Shown here in pieces: positions 50,260 to 59,638 of a DNA stretch of 64,000 bases (positions within the stretch are counted from its first letter, which is position 1; each line of letters begins with the position of its first letter). The notes beneath the pieces were generated by a model, which was not told the DNA's origin, did not search any database, and was given only the letters and a program-made list of their open reading frames with translations. This DNA comes from CBDIDH01 sp965277595 (lineage in GTDB: Bacteria; Planctomycetota; Planctomycetia; Isosphaerales; Isosphaeraceae): contig CBDIDH010000002.1 in NCBI GenBank assembly GCA_965277595.1, forward strand, positions 1,302,001-1,366,000, in the 5' to 3' direction. The translations under genes and the position numbers were made by a program.

Positions 50260-50583
50260 TCACTCAAGGCCCTCGCGAACGGCAAGGGTGGGATCTTTCT
50301 CCGCGGAAAACTCCGCGGCGAAGCCTTCCACGGCCGCAATCGCCGCGTGTGGACTCTGACAGGTGGCGGTTCTGAAATCCACCTGATCCCGGAAAACCGT
50401 GACGTAATAACACCCCCCCGGATCATGCTCCGGCGCCCAACTGACGTCGATAAAAATCTCGCCGGGAAGAGCCACCAGAAGGAGATCCTGGGTCAGGTAG
50501 GCCGGGGCGGACGAGTCGTAGAGAGACGAGGAAACCACCCGCCCCCCCTGACGGATTTCAAAATCCGGCTCCAATATAATCAT
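50260..50583 (-). CDS. Small hypothetical protein coupled to the acetyltransferase
   Basis: 107 residues. Motifs: FEIRQGGRVVSSSLYDSSA, APAYLTQDLLLVALPGEIFI and WAPEHDPGGCYYVTVFRD. No family recognised. ATG 50583 follows the TAA of the acetyltransferase gene by one base, and GGAG of the preceding codons can act as its ribosome site, so the two are translated together. Convergent with ugd, with a six-base gap. A function linked to surface sugar modification is only inferred from location. Confidence 0.65.
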   Translation of the reverse strand: MIILEPDFEIRQGGRVVSSSLYDSSAPAYLTQDLLLVALPGEIFIDVSWAPEHDPGGCYYVTVFRDQVDFRTATCQSPHAAIAAVEGFAAEFSAEKDPTLAVREGLE

Positions 50584-50584
50584 T

Positions 50585-51142
50585 TTACTCCGTGATCTCG
50601 CGGATGACCCGGCAGGGATTGCCCGCGGCGAAGACGCCGGGGGGGATGTCGCGGGTGACGACACTGCCGGCGCCAATGACCGATCGAGAGCCGATCGTCA
50701 CGCCGGGACAAAGAATCGCGGCGCCGCCGACCCAGACGTCGGAACCGATCAGAATCGGCCGGGCATATTCGCGGGTCCGGCGTTGCTCGGCGTTCATCGG
50801 ATGCGTCGCCGTGTAGATCTGCACCGAAGGGCCGAAGAGGGTGAAATCGCCAATTCGGACCTCGCAAACATCGAGCACGACGCAGTTGAAATTGAAGAAG
50901 ACGCGCTCGCCAAGCTGGATGTTCGTCCCGTAATCGCAAAAGAAGGGGGGCTGCACCCAGACCGTTTCGCCTCCCGATCCGAACAAGGCGCGGACAAGGT
51001 TCCGGCGCTCGACGACGTCGGCCTCGCGGCTGGCGTTCAAGGTCTGGCAGAGGTCACGCGCCCGGTCGCGACCGCGAACAAGCTCGGGATCGAGCGGGTC
51101 GTACAGCTCACCGGCGAGCATCCGTTCGCGTTCGGTTGGCAA
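50585..51142 (-). CDS. Hexapeptide-repeat O-acetyltransferase (Maa/NodL type)
   Basis: A 185-residue left-handed beta-helix acetyltransferase. The N-terminal helix (MLAGELYDPLDPELVRGR) and repeats such as IGSDVWVGGAAILCPGVTIG and GSVVTRDIPPGVFAAGNPCR are typical of maltose/galactoside acetyltransferases, which use acetyl-CoA. The catalytic histidine is in YTATHPMN. TTG 51142 is favoured: it gives PTERERMLAGELYD and has AAGGTG upstream. A TTG at 51175 would lie inside a GGACAAA repeat tract. It acts in the cytoplasm on sugar nucleotides or free sugars. Confidence 0.88.
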   Translation of the reverse strand: MPTERERMLAGELYDPLDPELVRGRDRARDLCQTLNASREADVVERRNLVRALFGSGGETVWVQPPFFCDYGTNIQLGERVFFNFNCVVLDVCEVRIGDFTLFGPSVQIYTATHPMNAEQRRTREYARPILIGSDVWVGGAAILCPGVTIGSRSVIGAGSVVTRDIPPGVFAAGNPCRVIREITE

Positions 51143-51205
51143 GGGGGCACCTTGGGGGAAGAGGACAAAGAACAAAGGACAAAGGGAAAAGGAAGAGAGA
51201 AAATT

Positions 51206-52171
51206 TCAGGACGGGCGGGAGAGAGAGGTACGCCAGTAAGAGAGCATGTCGGCGAGGGTCTGATCCATAGAATAGCGGGGAGACCAGCCGGTGGAGGCGC
51301 GGAGCTTGGAAGGGTCGGCGATGAGAAGGGGTTGATCGACGGGGCGGACGCGGGCGGGATCAACAAAGACCTCGACGGGACGGCCCGAGAGAGAGGCAAG
51401 GGTTGTCAGGGCGTCGGCCAGCTTCGTGCCGAGACCGGTGCCAAGGTTGTAAATCTCGCCAGGAGTGCCACGTTCGGCGAGAAGTCGATAGCCGCGGACG
51501 ACGTCGCGGACGTCGGTGAAGTCGCGGACAATCTCAAGGTTGCCGACCTCGACCCGGGGCTTCTGGCCTGCCTCGACCTCGGCCACCTGGCGGGCCAGGG
51601 CACTCAAAACGTAGGTCGACGACTGGCGAGGCCCGGCATGGTTAAACGGCCGGGCCATCACCACGTCGGTGCCGTGCGAGAGGAAATACTGGACGCCCAG
51701 GAGGTCGGCGGCGGCCTTGCTGGCGGAATAGGGATTATTGGGGCGGAGCGGGCACGATTCCGTAACAGGTTGATGCTCGGCACCGGGGTTTCCGTAGCAG
51801 ACGCCCGAGCCCACCAGAACAACCCGCGCCTTCACTCCCGACGTCTTGACCGCTTCCAGCAGGTTCAAGGCCCCGCCGAGGTTCAAGGCCCAGGTGCCCC
51901 GAGGGTCGGCCAGGCTCGCCTGGGGATTCGCCTGCGCGGCGAGGTGGTAAATGGCTTCGGGTGCCTTGCGAGTCATCAGGTCGGCGAGATCGTCCGCGGC
52001 GATGTTGGCGAGGTCGCACGGTTCAATCCGGGCGAGACGATCGAGATGCGCCAGGTCGGCCGGCCAGCGACCCGACGCCGAGAGCCCAACGACCAGGTCG
52101 CCCGAGTCGGCCAGATGCTCGACCAGGTGCCCCCCGACAAACCCCGAGGCCCCTGTCACCAGAACGCGCAT
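51206..52171 (-). CDS. NAD(P)-dependent epimerase/dehydratase, GDP-mannose pathway type
   Basis: A 321-residue short-chain dehydrogenase/reductase. RVLVTGASGFVGGHLVEHL (nucleotide motif), the catalytic Tyr-Lys pair in NNPYSASKAAADLL and NHAGPRQSSTYVLSALA are nearest to GDP-6-deoxy-mannose reductases and GDP-mannose 4,6-dehydratases. Short length and DFTDVRDVVRGYRLLAERG fit the reductase side. The reaction is not proven. It lies next to the acetyltransferase and near ugd, forming a small surface-sugar cluster. Confidence 0.87.
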   Translation of the reverse strand: MRVLVTGASGFVGGHLVEHLADSGDLVVGLSASGRWPADLAHLDRLARIEPCDLANIAADDLADLMTRKAPEAIYHLAAQANPQASLADPRGTWALNLGGALNLLEAVKTSGVKARVVLVGSGVCYGNPGAEHQPVTESCPLRPNNPYSASKAAADLLGVQYFLSHGTDVVMARPFNHAGPRQSSTYVLSALARQVAEVEAGQKPRVEVGNLEIVRDFTDVRDVVRGYRLLAERGTPGEIYNLGTGLGTKLADALTTLASLSGRPVEVFVDPARVRPVDQPLLIADPSKLRASTGWSPRYSMDQTLADMLSYWRTSLSRPS

Positions 52172-52306
52172 GCGCCTTCACCCTCTCGATCGATCTGACC
52201 TGAGTTGCACCGCCTCTCAACGCCGATCACCCTATCCGCGCGCCCCGCCCCGCACAAGGCGGGAGGTCTGGCCCTCGGGGCTCTTTCCGGTTGACTCAAG
52301 AAAGAA

Positions 52307-52360
52307 AGGGCAGAGGGCAGATGGCAGAGGGCAGAGGGCAGAGGGCAGAGGGCAAAGGGA
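52307..52360. repeat. AGGGCAG heptad array
   Basis: About seven units of AGGGCAG with variants TGGCAG and AGGGCAA in the 349-base gap 52172-52520. No right arm is obvious. It is the GGGCAAA-type unit of 1196 in a clean tandem form. The remainder of the gap should hold the divergent promoters of the genes at 52171 and 52521; no boxes could be assigned. Confidence 0.85.
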
Positions 52361-52520
52361 ATCCGAGAGGGGTTCGAGGAGAGGCGGGGATCGGCCGTGA
52401 TCGGGAAAGGAAACAGGTCAGGCCCGACCGGGCGACGAGGGAGCGCGCATACTTGGGAGTTCGACCGAGAGTCGAACGTCCCGAAAACCAAAGATCGAGA
52501 TAGAGACCGAAGGAGCGACC

Positions 52521-52889
52521 ATGAACGCCTCGACGCGATCGCTGGCCCTGGCGGCCGTTTCCGCAATCGGGTTCGCCGCGAGCCCCAGCGCCAATGCCGG
52601 AGGGTGGGCGGCCCGCCGCGATGACTTCGCACCCGGAACACGCCACGCACGCGCCGAGTATGACGCGGAACTCCGCAACACGAAACGATTTGAATCGTTC
52701 AACGGCCGCGGCCTGGCGGCTTATGCGGAATCGTACCGCCACGGGATCAACGCGTACCTGACCTCGACCTATTACCGGCCCGTCGCGGAAGTCGCTCCCG
52801 AGACCGCCCCCTTGCCGCAACTCCGCACCTCGCCTGACCAGGACGCGGCCGAGACCCCCGCGCCGATTCCCGCGGCGGAGAAGCCTTGA
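52521..52889 (+). CDS. Small exported hypothetical protein
   Basis: 122 residues with a signal peptide (about 1-26, ending SANA). The mature part has no known domain; YDAELRNTKRFESFNGR and YAESYRHGINAYLTSTYYRP are aromatic and charged. The C-terminus is Pro/Ala/Glu-rich. ATG 52521 has AAGGAG five bases upstream. A small exported companion of the surface proteins that follow; no function is proposed. Confidence 0.7.
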   Translation: MNASTRSLALAAVSAIGFAASPSANAGGWAARRDDFAPGTRHARAEYDAELRNTKRFESFNGRGLAAYAESYRHGINAYLTSTYYRPVAEVAPETAPLPQLRTSPDQDAAETPAPIPAAEKP

Positions 52890-53025
52890 GCCTCTTTTTT
52901 CGGAAAAATCGTCAGATCCAGAAAGATTTCCTGAAGCTCGATCGGGACATTGGCCGATTCAGTCGATAAGTCGGACCGCGATCGTCGGTCGGCGTTCACG
53001 ACAACGACGTTGAGAGCCTGGCGCA

Positions 53026-54711
53026 ATGAATGGATTGACTCGACAGGTCAAGGGTGGCGGATCGCGGCGGAATCGGGCCATGATCGGCGAGTCCGATGGG
53101 GCCAAGGCCATGCTCGAACCTCGCCTGATGATGGCCGCCAATGTCCTGACGTATCACAACGATAACGCTCGCGACGGCGCCAACCTGAATGAGACGACGC
53201 TCACCCCGGCGAACGTCAACCCGTCCACCTTCGGCAAGCTCGGCCAGGTCGCCGTTGACGGCCAGGTCTACGCGCAGCCGCTGGTCAAGACGGGCGTCTC
53301 GATCCCTGGCAAGGGGGTTCACAACGTCGTTTACGTGGCGACCGAGAATGACAGCGTCTATGCGTATGACGCCAACACGTTGAAGCTCCTCTGGCACCGG
53401 AGCCTGATTAACCCGGCCGCCGGGGTAAACGTGCTCCCCGGCCCCCAGGTGATCCTTTATCCCGAAGTCGGCATCACCAGCACTCCGGTGATCGACGCGA
53501 AGTCGAACACGATGTACGTTCTGGCGAACGTCACCGTCACGCAAAACGGCGTCATCTCCGTCGAACAGCAACTCCACGCGCTCAACCTGAGCACCGGCAA
53601 GGACAAGTTCGGCGGCCCGACGACGATCCAGGCGGCCGTGCCGGGCACGGGGCAGGGCAGTGTCAATGGCGTGATCGCGTACGATACGGAAGTCGAGAAT
53701 CAGCGCAGTGCCTTGTTGCTCACCAACGGGACCGTCTACGTCGCCTCGGCCTCGTACGGCGACATCGGCCCGTATCACGGCTGGGTGCTCGGCTACAACG
53801 CCCACACGCTCAAGCAGGTCTCGGCCTACAACGATACGCCGAACGGCCTGGAATGCTCGTGGGGCGGGATCTGGATGAGCGGCGGCGGCCCGGCGGTGGA
53901 TGCGCAGGGGAACATCTACTTCACGACGGGCAACGGCACGGTCGTGAACCCCGGCCCCGACGGCGGCGACTACGGCGACTCGGTCGTCAAGCTCGCCCCC
54001 GACGGCAAGACGGTGGTTGACTCGTTCACGCCGTATAATGAAGCCTATCTCGACAAGAACGACCTCGACTTCGGCTCGGGCGGCATCACGCTCTTGCCCG
54101 ACTTGCCCGGCCCGGTTCCGCACCTGGCCGTCACCTCGGGCAAGGAAGGGACGATTTACCTGCTGAATCGCGACAACCTGGGCAAGGCCGGCACGACCTC
54201 GGACCTGGTCTACCAGTCGATTCCCAACGCGATTCCCTACTCGTTTGACACCCCGGCGTACTGGAACGGCCACATCTACTTCGGTGGCGGCGAGCCGCAA
54301 GACGATCCGACCACGCCGAGCTTCCGCGAGACGATCCAGGAGTTCACACTCTCCAACGGCTATCTGAACCCGACGCCGATCTCGGCCCCGGGCATCTACG
54401 ACTGGCCGGGGGGTAACCCCGTCGTCTCGGCGAACGGGGCCACCAACGGCATCGTCTGGGCGATCAGCGGAACCGACCGCAGCGGCGCCGACGTGACGAC
54501 TGGCATCCTGCACGCCTATAACGCCTCGAACGTCAGCCAGGAGCTTTACAACAGCGCCGCGGCCGGCACGCGCGATGCCGGCGGCCTCTACGTCAAGTTC
54601 ACCAGCCCGACCGTCGCCAACGGCAAGGTCTACGTCGCCGGCAAGGGAACGCTCACCATGTACGGCCTCTTGCACCCGACCGCGCCGGCCCGGACGACCA
54701 AGGCCCGCTGA
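53026..54711 (+). CDS. Exported LEPR-motif beta-propeller protein, copy 1
   Basis: A 561-residue PQQ-like beta-propeller. Residues 30-37 are LEPRLMMA, the planctomycete LEPR-XLL export motif, preceded by a basic region. Repeats such as VAVDGQVYAQPL, VVYVATENDSVYAYD and GGPAVDAQGNIYFTTGNG give about seven blades. No PQQ-ligand set was identified, so it is probably a binding or structural protein. Its neighbour at 55025 is a close paralogue. The C-terminal end (TARTTKAR-like, TKAR in both copies) is shared. Confidence 0.83.
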   Translation: MNGLTRQVKGGGSRRNRAMIGESDGAKAMLEPRLMMAANVLTYHNDNARDGANLNETTLTPANVNPSTFGKLGQVAVDGQVYAQPLVKTGVSIPGKGVHNVVYVATENDSVYAYDANTLKLLWHRSLINPAAGVNVLPGPQVILYPEVGITSTPVIDAKSNTMYVLANVTVTQNGVISVEQQLHALNLSTGKDKFGGPTTIQAAVPGTGQGSVNGVIAYDTEVENQRSALLLTNGTVYVASASYGDIGPYHGWVLGYNAHTLKQVSAYNDTPNGLECSWGGIWMSGGGPAVDAQGNIYFTTGNGTVVNPGPDGGDYGDSVVKLAPDGKTVVDSFTPYNEAYLDKNDLDFGSGGITLLPDLPGPVPHLAVTSGKEGTIYLLNRDNLGKAGTTSDLVYQSIPNAIPYSFDTPAYWNGHIYFGGGEPQDDPTTPSFRETIQEFTLSNGYLNPTPISAPGIYDWPGGNPVVSANGATNGIVWAISGTDRSGADVTTGILHAYNASNVSQELYNSAAAGTRDAGGLYVKFTSPTVANGKVYVAGKGTLTMYGLLHPTAPARTTKAR

Positions 54712-55024
54712 TGGCTCTGGATAGCTTCCTTTCCTTATTCTTACTTGAATCATGGCCGATGACCGAGGATCGCCTCAGAGAGTCAAGATCTGGAAAAATA
54801 GGCGAAGGCCACGTCATTGATTTCCTGGTCATCGGTTATTACACACCAGTCGCTCTTGAGCATGAAACAGCCCTGATTGCCCTGGACGACACTTCGAGGA
54901 ACTGACACAATCCGCCCGCCTAGCCCCCCAAGATAAGACCCGTGACTGTGGCCGATCTTCGAGCGTGAAGACCGATCGCGCAGTTCGTTCGTGACCACGA
55001 CAAGGACGTCGGGAAACAGACGAA
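54712..55024. other. Gap between the two propeller genes
   Basis: 313 bases without a supported gene. It holds a decayed heptad hairpin at about 54744-54838 (GGCCGATGACCGAGGATCG on the left, CTGGTCATCGGTTATT on the right). A 64-codon frame from 54711 is not supported as coding. The last 130 bases resemble the region upstream of the first propeller gene and probably carry the promoter. Confidence 0.6.
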
Positions 55025-56728
55025 ATGACCGGATCAACTCGACAGGACAGACGTGGCGGATCGAGGCGGAACCGGGCGATCATCGGCGAGGCCGACGGGT
55101 TCGCGGAGCCGCTCGAACCTCGGCTGATGATGGCGGTCGACGTCCTGACTTATCACAACGACAACTCACGCGACGGCGCCAACCTCAAGGAAACAACCCT
55201 CACTCCGGCGAACGTCAACGCCTCAACTTTTGGCAAGCTCGGCCAGGTCGCCGTTGACGGTCAGGTTTATGCCCAACCGTTGGTCAAGACGGGTGTGAAG
55301 ATTCCCGGTAAAGGGGTTCACAACGTCGTCTACGTGGCGACCGAGAACGACAGCGTTTACGCCTTCGACGCCACCACCTTGAAGCCTCTCTGGCATCGGA
55401 GCCTGGTGAACCCGGCCGCCGGAATCAACGTGATCCCGGCCGTTTCGGTCGTCATTTATCCCGACGTCGGCATCACAAGCACGCCGGTTATCGACCCGAA
55501 GTCGGGCACGATGTATGTCGTCGACAACGTCTCGGTCAGCACGCCGACCGGCGTCGTCTACGAGCAGCAACTCCACGCGCTCGACCTGAGTACCGGCCGC
55601 GACAAGCTCGGCGGCCCGGTCACCCTTCAGGCCAGCGCCCCGGGGTCCGGTCCCGATAGCATTAACGGCCGGGTCTATTTCAACGCGAACCTCAACAACC
55701 AGCGGTCCGCCCTGCTCCTTTCCAATGGGAGCGTGTACATCGCCGAGGCCTCATACGGCAACGTCGGCGACATCTCCGGGTGGGTGATGGCCTACAACGC
55801 GCACACCCTGAAGCAGACCGGCGCCTGGACGAGTAGCTCCGACAACACCCCGGGCACTGACGATGCCGGCATCTGGATGAGCGGCGGCGGTCCGGCCGCC
55901 GACGCCGCGGGCAACGTCTACGTGGCAACCGGCAACGGGGCCTTCTATGCTCCCACCCCCAACGGCGGCGACTACGGCGACTCGGTCGTCAAGCTCAGCA
56001 ACGCCAACGTCCAACTCGAAGACTTCTTCACCCCCTCGAACGAGGGCTACCTGGCCGCCAACGACAAGGACCTCGGCTCCGGCGCTCCGATGCTCCTGCC
56101 TGACCAGCCCGGCGCGAACCCTCATCTCATGGTCCAGGCGGGGAAGACCGGGACGATTTACCTGATCAACCGCGACAACATGGGCAAATTCAACTCCACC
56201 ACCGACCAGGTCGTCCAGGAATTGCCCAAGGCCATCACCTACTCGTTTGACACCCCGGCTTACTGGAACGGCAACATCTACTACGGCGGCGGGGGCACGC
56301 AAGGCGGTACGGCGGTTAGCAAAAACTCGACGATCATGGCGTTCTCACTGCTGAACGGCGTGATCAACCCGACCCCCGTCACCTCGCCCGGTGCCTACGA
56401 CTGGCCCGGTGCCAACCCCGTTGTCTCGGCCAACGGGACGACGAACGGGATCGTCTGGGCGATCAGTGGGTACGACCGCAGCGGAACCGACGTGTCGACT
56501 CAGGTTCTCCACGCCTACAACGCTTCGAACATCAGCCAGGAGCTTTACAATAGCAGTCAGGCCCCCAACGGCCGCGACACTGGCGGCAATTACGTCAAGT
56601 TCACCACTCCGACCGTCGCCAACGGCCGGGTCTACGTCGCCGGCCGAGGGCCGCTCGATCAACTGGAGAGCGGAACGCTGACCATGTACGGCCTCCTCCC
56701 GACGGCGAAGACAACCAAGGCCCGCTGA
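55025..56728 (+). CDS. Exported LEPR-motif beta-propeller protein, copy 2
   Basis: A 567-residue paralogue of the protein at 53026, with LEPRLMMA again at residues 30-37 and the same block order (VAVDGQVYAQPL, VVYVATENDSVYAFD, GDYGDSVVKLS, PTVANGRVYVAGRG, TKAR tail). Sequence identity is high in the blades and lower in surface loops such as SSDNTPGTDDAG. The pair is a recent tandem duplication. Each has its own upstream region. The function is unknown; it is likely in the cell envelope. Confidence 0.83.
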   Translation: MTGSTRQDRRGGSRRNRAIIGEADGFAEPLEPRLMMAVDVLTYHNDNSRDGANLKETTLTPANVNASTFGKLGQVAVDGQVYAQPLVKTGVKIPGKGVHNVVYVATENDSVYAFDATTLKPLWHRSLVNPAAGINVIPAVSVVIYPDVGITSTPVIDPKSGTMYVVDNVSVSTPTGVVYEQQLHALDLSTGRDKLGGPVTLQASAPGSGPDSINGRVYFNANLNNQRSALLLSNGSVYIAEASYGNVGDISGWVMAYNAHTLKQTGAWTSSSDNTPGTDDAGIWMSGGGPAADAAGNVYVATGNGAFYAPTPNGGDYGDSVVKLSNANVQLEDFFTPSNEGYLAANDKDLGSGAPMLLPDQPGANPHLMVQAGKTGTIYLINRDNMGKFNSTTDQVVQELPKAITYSFDTPAYWNGNIYYGGGGTQGGTAVSKNSTIMAFSLLNGVINPTPVTSPGAYDWPGANPVVSANGTTNGIVWAISGYDRSGTDVSTQVLHAYNASNISQELYNSSQAPNGRDTGGNYVKFTTPTVANGRVYVAGRGPLDQLESGTLTMYGLLPTAKTTKAR

Positions 56729-56742
56729 CGCAGGCCCTCCGA

Positions 56743-56785
56743 ACTCGCGAGGCCGACATTCCGTCGGCCCCGCGAGTCGTTTTCT
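56743..56785. terminator. Bidirectional terminator between copy 2 and gyrA
   Basis: ACTCGCG-A-GGCCGAC (56743-56757) pairs with GTCGGCC-C-CGCGAGT (56763-56777) around ATTCC, followed by CGTTTTCTC. The two genes are convergent and only 60 bases apart, so it can serve both. Confidence 0.85.
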
Positions 56786-56788
56786 CGG

Positions 56789-59452
56789 TCACGCGTCGGG
56801 TTCGCCATTGGCATCAAGGTCGTCGATGTGATCGCTCGCCTCGGCCTCGCCGACGCCGTCGTCAAGGATGTGGCCGTCGGCCGAATCGTCAACGGATTCG
56901 GGCAAGGAGGCGTCGACAACGTCCTCGACCGCGGCGCCGAGTTCAGCCTCGGGCATCCGCGCGAGGTTGCTCACGGAATCGCCTTCCTCGACGCGGATCA
57001 GGCGAACGCCCTGCGTGTTCCGGCCGATCTCGCGCATGTCCGAGACCGGGGTCCGGATCAAGATCCCGCCGGTCGTCGTGAGCATCACCTCGTCAACGTC
57101 GGTCACCTTGGCGATCGCGACGACCGGGCCGTTGCGGTCGCTCGTCTTGATGTCAATCAGACCCTTGCCGCCCCGGTTTTGCGACCGATACTCGGTCAAG
57201 GGCGTTCGCTTGCCGAACCCGTTGGCGCAGACGGTGAGAAGGCTTGCCGGATCGTCCTCGCCATTGGCGACGACCATGCCGATGACCTGGTCGTCCTCGG
57301 CGAGGCTGATCCCCTTGACGCCGTGGGCGGGTCGGCCCATCGAGCGGACGTCGGACTCGTCGAACCGGATCGCCATGCCGTCCTTGGTGCTCAGGACGAC
57401 CTGGTCGCCGGCTCGGGTGCGGGCGACACCGATCAACTCGTCTCCTTCGTCGAGTCCGAGCGCGATGATTCCACGGCCGAGCGGGCGTTTGAAGGCCGTC
57501 AACTCGGTCTTCTTCACGGTCCCCCGGCGGGTGACCATCATCAGGCTCTCATCCTCGCGGAACTCGCGGACGGGAATCAGGCCGGTGATCTTCTCCCCCT
57601 CGCCAAGCTGCAAGAGGTTCACGACCGCGCGACCGCCCGAGGTCCGGGTGGCGACGGGGAGGTCGTAGACCTTGATCCAGTAGACCTTGCCGTGGTCGGT
57701 GAAGAAAAGAATATAGTCGTGCGTCAGGGCGACAAACGTGTGTTCGAGGAAATCCCCTTCGCGGGTGTTCGTGGCGGCGATACCGCGCCCGCCTCGGTTC
57801 TGGGCGCGATAGGTGTTGGGAGGCAGGCGCTTGATGAACCCGTCGTGGGTGACGGTCACCACCATGTACTCTTCGCGGATCAGCTTTTCCTTGTCGTAGT
57901 CGCCCAGTTCCTCGTCGGAAATGGCGCTTCGGCGCTCGTTGGCGTACTTCGCCTTGAGCTCGCGCATGTCGGCCTCGATCATGTCGAGGATCAACTGTTC
58001 GTCGCCGAGAATTCGCTCGTAACCGGCGATCTTGCCGCGCAGGTCGACATACTCGGCGCCGAGCTTGTCGGCTTCCAGGCCGGTCAGGGCACTGAGCCGC
58101 ATCGCGAGAATGGCGTCGGCCTGCATCCGGGTCAGGCTCGTCGCGGCCTTGGCCTCGGGATCGTTGAGCGCTTTGCGGAGGATTTCGGCCGAAACTTCCA
58201 TGCCCATCAGGCGCGCCCGGGCCTCTTCGGGATTGGCCGACGATCGGATCACCCGGATGATCTCGTCGATATACGCGAGGGCGATCAACAGGCCCTCGAC
58301 GATGTGCGCCCGAGCCTTCGCCTGGCGAAGCTGGAACTGCGTCCGGCGCCGGATCACGATCACCCGATGCTCGACGAAGAGCCGGAGCATGTCCTTGAGC
58401 GGGAGCGTCTTGGGGCGGCCGTCGACAAGCGCCAGCATGATCACGCTGAAGCTGTCTTGAAGCGGTGAGAACTGAAAAAGCTGGTTGAGGATGACGTTCG
58501 GGTCGTCCCCCTTCTTGATCTTGACGACGATCCGGACCGGCTGCTTGCGGTCGGACTCGTCGCGGATATCGGTAACGCCGGTGATCCGATCGGTGTTGAC
58601 CAGTTCGGCGAGCTTCTTGAGGAGCGGTTCCTTGGTCTGCTGGTAAGGGATCTCGGTGAAGATGATCTGCGAACGGCCGTCCTTTTGCTCCTCGATCTCA
58701 TACTTGGCGCGGAGGATGACCCGACCCCGGCCGGTCCGGTACGCCTCGCGCACACCCCATCGCCCGCAGATGGTGGCGCCCGTGGGAAAGTCGGGCGCGG
58801 GGATGATCTCCAGGAGTTCGTCGAGGTCAATCTCGCGGTTCTTGATGAAGGCGATGACGCCGTCGCAGATCTCGCCGAGGTTGTGCGGCGGAATGCTCGT
58901 GGCCATGCCGACGGCGATTCCGCCCGAGCCGTTGACGAGCAGGTTCGGAAACTTGGCTGGAAGGACGCGCGGTTCCTGATACTTCTCGTCGTAATTCGGC
59001 TGGAAGTCGACCGTGTCGAGCTTGATGTCGTCAAGCATCTCGGCGGCGACGGGGCTGAGCTTGGCCTCGGTATACCGCATCGCGGCCGGCGGCAGGCCGT
59101 GGATCGACCCGAAATTTCCCTGGCCGGTGATGAGCAAGTGCCGCATGTTCCACCACTGCGCCATCCGCGCCAGGGTGGGATAGATCGAGTTGTCGCCGTG
59201 CGGGTGATACCGTTTCATCGTCTCGCCGACGATCCCCGCGCACTTGCTGGTGGACCCGCCCGGCGTCAGGCCGAGGTCAAGCATGGCCATCAAGATGCGT
59301 CGCTGCGAGGGCTTGAGGCCGTCGCGGACGTCGGGCAAGGCCCGGCTGATGATGACCGACATCGCGTAATTGAGGTAACTCTCCTTGAGTTCCTCTTCGA
59401 TATTCAGCGGCTGCGGGCGCAGGTTTTCGGCCGGCGGAACGGCGGTGCTCAC
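56789..59452 (-). CDS. gyrA: DNA gyrase subunit A
   Basis: Breakage-reunion subunit of gyrase; with GyrB it supercoils DNA. 887 residues from GTG 59452, which has GAGGAA upstream. SRALPDVRDGLKPSQRR, catalytic Tyr127 (MRYTEAKL) and the C-terminal wrapping domain are present. The GyrA-box position reads QNRGGRG, and a second QNRGGKG occurs further on. The quinolone-contact residues differ: HPHGDNSIYP has Asn88 and Pro92 where E. coli has Ser83 and Asp87. The tail is strongly acidic. gyrB is not in the window. Confidence 0.95.
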   Translation of the reverse strand: MSTAVPPAENLRPQPLNIEEELKESYLNYAMSVIISRALPDVRDGLKPSQRRILMAMLDLGLTPGGSTSKCAGIVGETMKRYHPHGDNSIYPTLARMAQWWNMRHLLITGQGNFGSIHGLPPAAMRYTEAKLSPVAAEMLDDIKLDTVDFQPNYDEKYQEPRVLPAKFPNLLVNGSGGIAVGMATSIPPHNLGEICDGVIAFIKNREIDLDELLEIIPAPDFPTGATICGRWGVREAYRTGRGRVILRAKYEIEEQKDGRSQIIFTEIPYQQTKEPLLKKLAELVNTDRITGVTDIRDESDRKQPVRIVVKIKKGDDPNVILNQLFQFSPLQDSFSVIMLALVDGRPKTLPLKDMLRLFVEHRVIVIRRRTQFQLRQAKARAHIVEGLLIALAYIDEIIRVIRSSANPEEARARLMGMEVSAEILRKALNDPEAKAATSLTRMQADAILAMRLSALTGLEADKLGAEYVDLRGKIAGYERILGDEQLILDMIEADMRELKAKYANERRSAISDEELGDYDKEKLIREEYMVVTVTHDGFIKRLPPNTYRAQNRGGRGIAATNTREGDFLEHTFVALTHDYILFFTDHGKVYWIKVYDLPVATRTSGGRAVVNLLQLGEGEKITGLIPVREFREDESLMMVTRRGTVKKTELTAFKRPLGRGIIALGLDEGDELIGVARTRAGDQVVLSTKDGMAIRFDESDVRSMGRPAHGVKGISLAEDDQVIGMVVANGEDDPASLLTVCANGFGKRTPLTEYRSQNRGGKGLIDIKTSDRNGPVVAIAKVTDVDEVMLTTTGGILIRTPVSDMREIGRNTQGVRLIRVEEGDSVSNLARMPEAELGAAVEDVVDASLPESVDDSADGHILDDGVGEAEASDHIDDLDANGEPDA

Positions 59453-59638
59453 GGGCGCTTCCTCATCCCTACAAAAGCGAAGAACGAGCCCCCCGGCGGG
59501 GCGGCCCGACACCCTGCCCCTCGCGGGGGTCTAGACAGGAGTTCATTGTACCCAGATCCAGCCGCCGACGCAACACCCGGCAGGTCGCGTCGGACGCACG
59601 TAAGTTTCGACCCGGCAACAGGTTCGCAACGCGAATTG

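Noticed and set aside
52996..54753. Open frame of 585 codons opposite propeller copy 1
   Set aside because: Shadow of a real gene; the paralogue at 55025 does not keep an equivalent full-length antisense frame.
54711..54905. 64-codon frame starting on the stop of propeller copy 1
   Set aside because: It runs through a decayed heptad hairpin, has no counterpart after copy 2 and no family match.
56828..58468. Open plus-strand frame of 546 codons inside gyrA
   Set aside because: Antisense to gyrA; no recognisable protein pattern.
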